Of a stretch of DNA of 15,546 bases, positions 12,193 through 15,546 are shown one piece after another. Each line of letters starts with the position of its first letter. Positions within the stretch are counted from its first letter, which is position 1. A program made the position numbers and the translations under genes. The notes under the pieces are model-generated. The model was not told the origin of the DNA. It saw nothing but the letters and a program-made list of their open reading frames with translations, and ran no database searches. This DNA comes from Prevotellaceae bacterium (GTDB lineage Bacteria; Bacteroidota; Bacteroidia; Bacteroidales; Bacteroidaceae), in assembly GCA_021204715.1 (NCBI GenBank), contig JAJPYW010000138.1, positions 1 through 15,546 on the forward strand, written 5' to 3'.

Positions 12193-14613
12193 CTATAACT
12201 TCACACTTACCGCCTTGCCGCTGTAAGCAATCTCACGGACGGTGCCGTCGGGCAGCTTCACGGTGAAGGTGCGGTTGACCGGCATGCCGTCGTAACTGCC
12301 TTTGCGCGCGCCGATGGTCAGGGTGCGGCGGCGGTCGTTCCACGTCATGGGTATCTCGGTGTAGGCGCCTTGCTCGTAGTTGTAGTTGTCGCCTTCGTCT
12401 TCATAGAGGGTGAACGTGCCGTCGGCGCCGGGATAGACACGCAGCTCCAAGTTGTCCCATGGTTGCTCGGTGGCGTATTGCACGTCGGGACCGATGGGAA
12501 GGATGCTGCCTGCTTTGAGGAAGAGCGGTATCATGTCCAAGGTAGTGGCGCGCCGCACTTGCTGTCCGCCTTCCAATTCATCGCCTGTCCAAAAGTCGTA
12601 CCAAGTGGTTCCTTGGGGCAGGTAGAGCGTAGTCTCTTTGGTAGCGGTGAAGTCTACTTGCATATCGGCGGCAGGTTGTGCTTGCAAGGCTTCGGGAAGT
12701 TCTTCGGTAGTGTATTGTGCCTTTACCACGGGGGCTGCCAAAATGGAGGGGCCGAAGAGGTACTCGTCGGAGATGTTCCAAACGGCGTGGTCGGCAGGGA
12801 AGTCCATCATGAGCGCGCGCATGAAGGTGGACCGGGCGTGGGTGACTTGCCAAGCGGTGGAATAGATGTAGGGCAAGAGGGCGTAGCGCAGGCGGATGGC
12901 ACGGGCGATGGCATCGTACACGGGCTCGCCTTCGCTGCCGAAGCGGTAGATTTCACGGGGCATGTCGGTGCCGTGGGAACGCATCATGGGGGTGAAGGCG
13001 CCGAATTGCAGCCAGCGCACGTAGAGTTCTTGGTACAAGGGGCTGGCGGAGCCGGCGAGGCCGTTCCACGGGGTGTTGTAGGCGCCGGCGAAGAAGCCGC
13101 CTATATCGGTGTTCCAATGGGGGATGCCTGTCAAGGAGAAGTTGAGCCCGGCGGGTATCTGCTTGCGAAGCACATCCCATGTGGAAGTGACGTCGCCCGT
13201 CCACGTATCGGCACCGTAGCGTTGCTGGCCCGCGAAGGCGGAGCGGGTGAGGATAAAGACGCGCTTGTCATTGGAGACGGCGCGCTGGTGGTCGTACACG
13301 CCGCCCACGGTCATAAGGGGGAAGGCGTTGCGCAATTTGCGGTAGGAACCCAAATAGGTCTTGTTCTCCAACAACTGTGGTGTGAACTCCATGTCGGGCT
13401 CGGTGGAATCGAGCCACCAGCCGTCCATGCCGTAAGCGAAGAGTCCTTGCTGCATGTACTTCCAGTAGATGTCGCGCGCTTCGGGGTTGTAGACATCGTA
13501 CACCTTCACGCCCGAAGGGTAATCCATTTTGGGCGGCCAGCTGTCCAAGCCCGACGGGGGCCATGTGGTGAAGTCCATGAGCATGCCTTTCCGGCTCAAC
13601 TCACGGTAGGGCTTGGTCATGGGGCCGAAGGAGGCCCACACGGAGATGACGCAGTGGGCGTGCAGGGCGTGGATGTCGTTCATCATCTTCTGTGGATCGG
13701 GATAGCCTGACGCGAGAAACTCCATGGCGTTCCACAGGTAGTTGTTTCCCCAGTATTGCCAGTCTTGGATGATGCCGTCCAAGGGGATGCCGAGCTTGCG
13801 GTAGTTCTCTACCACGCCTACCAACTCGTCTTGGCTTTGGTAGCGTTCTTTGCTTTGGAAATAGCCGTAGGCCCAAAGGGGAAGCATGGGCACATCGCCG
13901 GTCAAGGCGCGCATGGCCGAGACAACGCCGTCGGCATTGCCGCCGTAAAGGAAGTAGTAGTCTACGCAATCGCCCACTTCGGAATCGAAGGTGGTCTCTT
14001 CGTCGGTGTCGGTATAGGTGGTGGTGGAGTAGTTGTCCCAAAAGATGCCGTAGCCTTTGATGGAATGGAGCAGCGGCACCACGTCTTCTTGGTTGTCTTG
14101 GAAGAGTTCTTTGCTATAGCCGCGTTGTATCATCAGCCCGTTTTGCGACTGGCCCAAGCCGTAGACGGCTTCGTCGTCGTCCAAGTGAAAGGACTGGGCG
14201 ACACGGTAGGCGCCTTGGTCCAAGCCTTCTGTACGCATCTCGAAGTTGGCGCGCGTCTCTTGCAGCAGGCGGTTGCCTTGGCGGTCACGGAAGGTGAGGG
14301 CGCCGGTGGCTTTGTCGAGGGTGACGGTGAGGGCGTCGCTCTTCAAGGTGGCGCCGGCACCGTCTACAAGGCAGTCTATCCGGGGCTGCCCGGGCTGCAT
14401 CACCACGGAGAGGCTTTGCTTGGCGGGCATTTCTTCCACGGGATAGGGATACTTTACTACACGCACGATATTGGGGGAATAGAAGGTGACTTCGCAGCGC
14501 AGCCGGCAGCCGGGCACGTCGGCTTTCAAGCCGGCAGCGGTGCGGGTGATTGTTTGCGGAAAGAGGGGCAGACACAAGAGGCTCCACAGGATAGATAGAC
14601 AGGCTTTCTTCAT
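12193..14613 (-). CDS. Secreted GH31 alpha-glycosidase (alpha-glucosidase or alpha-xylosidase type)
   Basis: 806 aa. A signal peptide covers about residues 1-20 (MKKACLSILWSLLCLPLFPQ), so it is exported to the periplasm. The galactose-mutarotase-like N-terminal domain contains YGLGQ (151-155). The barrel runs from about 240, with PLWAYGYFQSKERY, the nucleophile Asp402 in DGWWLDSTEPDM, Arg457 in LTRSAFAGQQRYG, and the acid/base Asp474 in WTGDVTSTWD, then TGIPHWNTDIGGF. A C-terminal beta region ends in a DUF5110-type domain (YEDEGDNYNYEQGAY). It would remove alpha-linked glucose or xylose from the ends of oligosaccharides with retention. There is no PA14 insert of the kind seen in some Bacteroides xyloglucan alpha-xylosidases. 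Which sugar is used cannot be decided by eye. No SusC/SusD genes are in the window. Confidence 0.93.
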   Translation of the reverse strand: MKKACLSILWSLLCLPLFPQTITRTAAGLKADVPGCRLRCEVTFYSPNIVRVVKYPYPVEEMPAKQSLSVVMQPGQPRIDCLVDGAGATLKSDALTVTLDKATGALTFRDRQGNRLLQETRANFEMRTEGLDQGAYRVAQSFHLDDDEAVYGLGQSQNGLMIQRGYSKELFQDNQEDVVPLLHSIKGYGIFWDNYSTTTYTDTDEETTFDSEVGDCVDYYFLYGGNADGVVSAMRALTGDVPMLPLWAYGYFQSKERYQSQDELVGVVENYRKLGIPLDGIIQDWQYWGNNYLWNAMEFLASGYPDPQKMMNDIHALHAHCVISVWASFGPMTKPYRELSRKGMLMDFTTWPPSGLDSWPPKMDYPSGVKVYDVYNPEARDIYWKYMQQGLFAYGMDGWWLDSTEPDMEFTPQLLENKTYLGSYRKLRNAFPLMTVGGVYDHQRAVSNDKRVFILTRSAFAGQQRYGADTWTGDVTSTWDVLRKQIPAGLNFSLTGIPHWNTDIGGFFAGAYNTPWNGLAGSASPLYQELYVRWLQFGAFTPMMRSHGTDMPREIYRFGSEGEPVYDAIARAIRLRYALLPYIYSTAWQVTHARSTFMRALMMDFPADHAVWNISDEYLFGPSILAAPVVKAQYTTEELPEALQAQPAADMQVDFTATKETTLYLPQGTTWYDFWTGDELEGGQQVRRATTLDMIPLFLKAGSILPIGPDVQYATEQPWDNLELRVYPGADGTFTLYEDEGDNYNYEQGAYTEIPMTWNDRRRTLTIGARKGSYDGMPVNRTFTVKLPDGTVREIAYSGKAVSVKL

Positions 14614-14649
14614 AGGGATTCTTTTTTGAGTAAACGTGGTATTCGTTTA

Positions 14650-14681
14650 CAAATCTACTAAGAAATGCGTATAAATGCAAG
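14650..14681 (-). promoter_or_regulatory. Promoter of the GH31 gene
   Basis: On the minus strand CTTG (14678-14681) and TAGATTTG (14650-14657) are 20 bp apart; the leader to the ATG is about 30 nt. The gene therefore appears to be transcribed separately from the upstream hydrolase gene. Confidence 0.6.
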
Positions 14682-14707
14682 TTCGGCAGGGAGAAATAGG
14701 CAGGATA

Positions 14708-15364
14708 TTATGCCGGCGTTATGGGGCTTTCCTCATGGGAAGGCGTGGGGAACGCGCGCAGCATCCGCTCCACAAGCGGCACATACCAACGGCGCACTTC
14801 ATCGGCGGTGGGCGTATGCGCGCCGGGGAAGTGGAACGCGTGGCTGTAGTGGACGGTGAACAAAGGTTCGTAACGGGCCAATGTGTCTTGGGTGCCGAAG
14901 AGGCCCCATACCTTATCTATATAATAAGGTGTACATCCGTCGAACTGATGCCGCTCCAAGCGGGCGAACTCGGCAATGAGCGCGTCGTCAACAACAAACG
15001 CTTGCTTGCCGTCCCGCCGCGGCGATTTGTATTGACGCTCTCCCAAGCGTGTCTGCAAGAAGCGGGCCATCTCGAAGTGCGGATTGCCCAACAAAGCCGG
15101 CACGCCTACTTGGGGCGCCAACATCTGCGCCAAGAACGAACCGCAACTGTTGCCCACCAAAAGCCGTGGCCGCTCCTCGCCGCAAAGACGGCGCACATAG
15201 TCCAACGCCGCCTCGGGATGCAAGGGCAAGTCGGGCGTCAATACCCGTACTTTGCCTGCGAGCGCCTCTTGCAGCGTCAGTGCGGGGACGCAACTGCCCG
15301 AGGCGAAGAATCCGTGCAGGAATAGTATGGTGTCCATGTTCTTTGCTTGCATCGCGCTTACCAA
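14708..15364 (-). CDS. YqiA/UPF0227-like alpha/beta hydrolase
   Basis: 218 aa from the first ATG; the Met at residue 10 (MDTILFLHGF, ATG at 15335-15337) is the more natural start because the first beta strand begins there. It is an esterase-like fold: LFLHGF (14-19) as oxyanion region, GNSCGSFLA (71-79) with nucleophile Ser73, Asp160 in FGTQDTL, and His183 in FPGAHTPTADEV. The pattern (strand-HGF, PDLPLHP, GNSCGS, LLGNPHF) fits the YqiA/YcfP family, small cytosolic esterases of poorly known substrate. No signal peptide. It probably has a housekeeping role and no evident link to the GH31 gene apart from direction. Confidence 0.8.
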   Translation of the reverse strand: MVSAMQAKNMDTILFLHGFFASGSCVPALTLQEALAGKVRVLTPDLPLHPEAALDYVRRLCGEERPRLLVGNSCGSFLAQMLAPQVGVPALLGNPHFEMARFLQTRLGERQYKSPRRDGKQAFVVDDALIAEFARLERHQFDGCTPYYIDKVWGLFGTQDTLARYEPLFTVHYSHAFHFPGAHTPTADEVRRWYVPLVERMLRAFPTPSHEESPITPA

Positions 15365-15384
15365 GCGTTGGTTATATCATGCCA

Positions 15385-15392
15385 CAAAGATA
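15385..15392 (-). promoter_or_regulatory. -7 box of the YqiA-like gene
   Basis: CAAAGATA reads TATCTTTG on the minus strand, 20 bp before the first ATG and 47 bp before the preferred one. No clear -33 box. Expected transcription start near 15378. Confidence 0.5.
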
Positions 15393-15490
15393 ATGGTTAT
15401 TCCGCTCATCGCCGCCATTTGCGGCAAGGTTTTGCCCTTGCATGTACAAAGGGGCGACACACACTGCGCGGCGGATGTATAAAGACGGGG

Positions 15491-15530
15491 CAAGGAGCGG
15501 CGGGGACAAGGAGCGGCGGGGACAAGGAAT
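15491..15530. repeat. 16-bp G-rich tandem repeat at the window edge
   Basis: CAAGGAGCGGCGGGGA occurs at 15491-15506 and again at 15507-15522, followed by a partial third copy (CAAGGA). The period is exactly 16 bp. It lies in the gene-free right end, and whether it belongs to a gene beyond the window cannot be seen. Confidence 0.7.
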
Positions 15531-15546
15531 GAACGGTGGCATGGGA

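Noticed and set aside
11023-14598. Long plus-strand frames opposite the regulator and GH31 genes (11023-11910, 12370-13710, 13756-14598)
   Set aside because: GC-rich genes leave long open frames on the other strand; the translations are Val/Gly/Ala-rich and show no motifs, while the minus-strand proteins are complete.

Overview
The window looks like chromosome of a member of the Bacteroidales (Prevotella/Bacteroides-type). Four things point that way. Promoters fit the Bacteroidetes sigma-factor pattern (TAnnTTTG at -7, roughly 19-21 bp downstream of a TTTG-like -33 box), and there are no strong Shine-Dalgarno sequences. The left edge carries a Bacteroides-type HU-like protein with an Ala/Pro tail. 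The right side has a hybrid two-component regulator (kinase, receiver and AraC domains in one chain). That regulator sits beside a secreted GH31 glycosidase, a pairing typical of polysaccharide-utilisation loci.

Layout. (1) 1-554: HU-like DNA-binding gene on the minus strand, with a repeated tail sequence just past its stop. (2) 555-984: gene-free, holding an array of seven 23-bp palindrome-cored repeats. (3) 985-2100: a Fic protein with a VbhA-like inhibitory segment and a C-terminal winged helix, and with AAAGTGCAA repeats inside its linker. (4) 2249-4170: a strong promoter, a short structured leader ending in a terminator-like hairpin, a NYN (PIN-like) nuclease gene, a small gene of unknown function, and a second small gene broken by a MITE-like insertion and a nonsense codon. 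(5) 4189-4306: four 33-bp-spaced repeats. (6) 4508-6350: an overlapping AAA ATPase/RloB pair (AbiL/RloAB-like abortive infection). (7) 6380-7778, minus strand: HipA kinase and HipB repressor. (8) 7883-10038, minus strand: a D12-class adenine methyltransferase with a downstream PD-(D/E)xK protein that is very likely its cognate type II endonuclease. (9) 10141-15364, minus strand: a hybrid two-component regulator without its usual periplasmic sensor, a GH31 glycosidase, and a YqiA-like alpha/beta hydrolase.

Regions 3 to 8 read as a 9-kb defence/toxin-antitoxin island of independent modules, each with its own promoter and in mixed orientations, inserted between backbone genes. By eye the NYN/unknown-pair block and the endonuclease gene are clearly more AT-rich than the 10-15 kb carbohydrate region, which fits horizontal acquisition. 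The least explained parts are the promoter/structured-leader/NYN-nuclease arrangement, the conserved pair of unknown small genes beside it, the two unrelated repeat arrays at module boundaries, and the sensor-less hybrid regulator.
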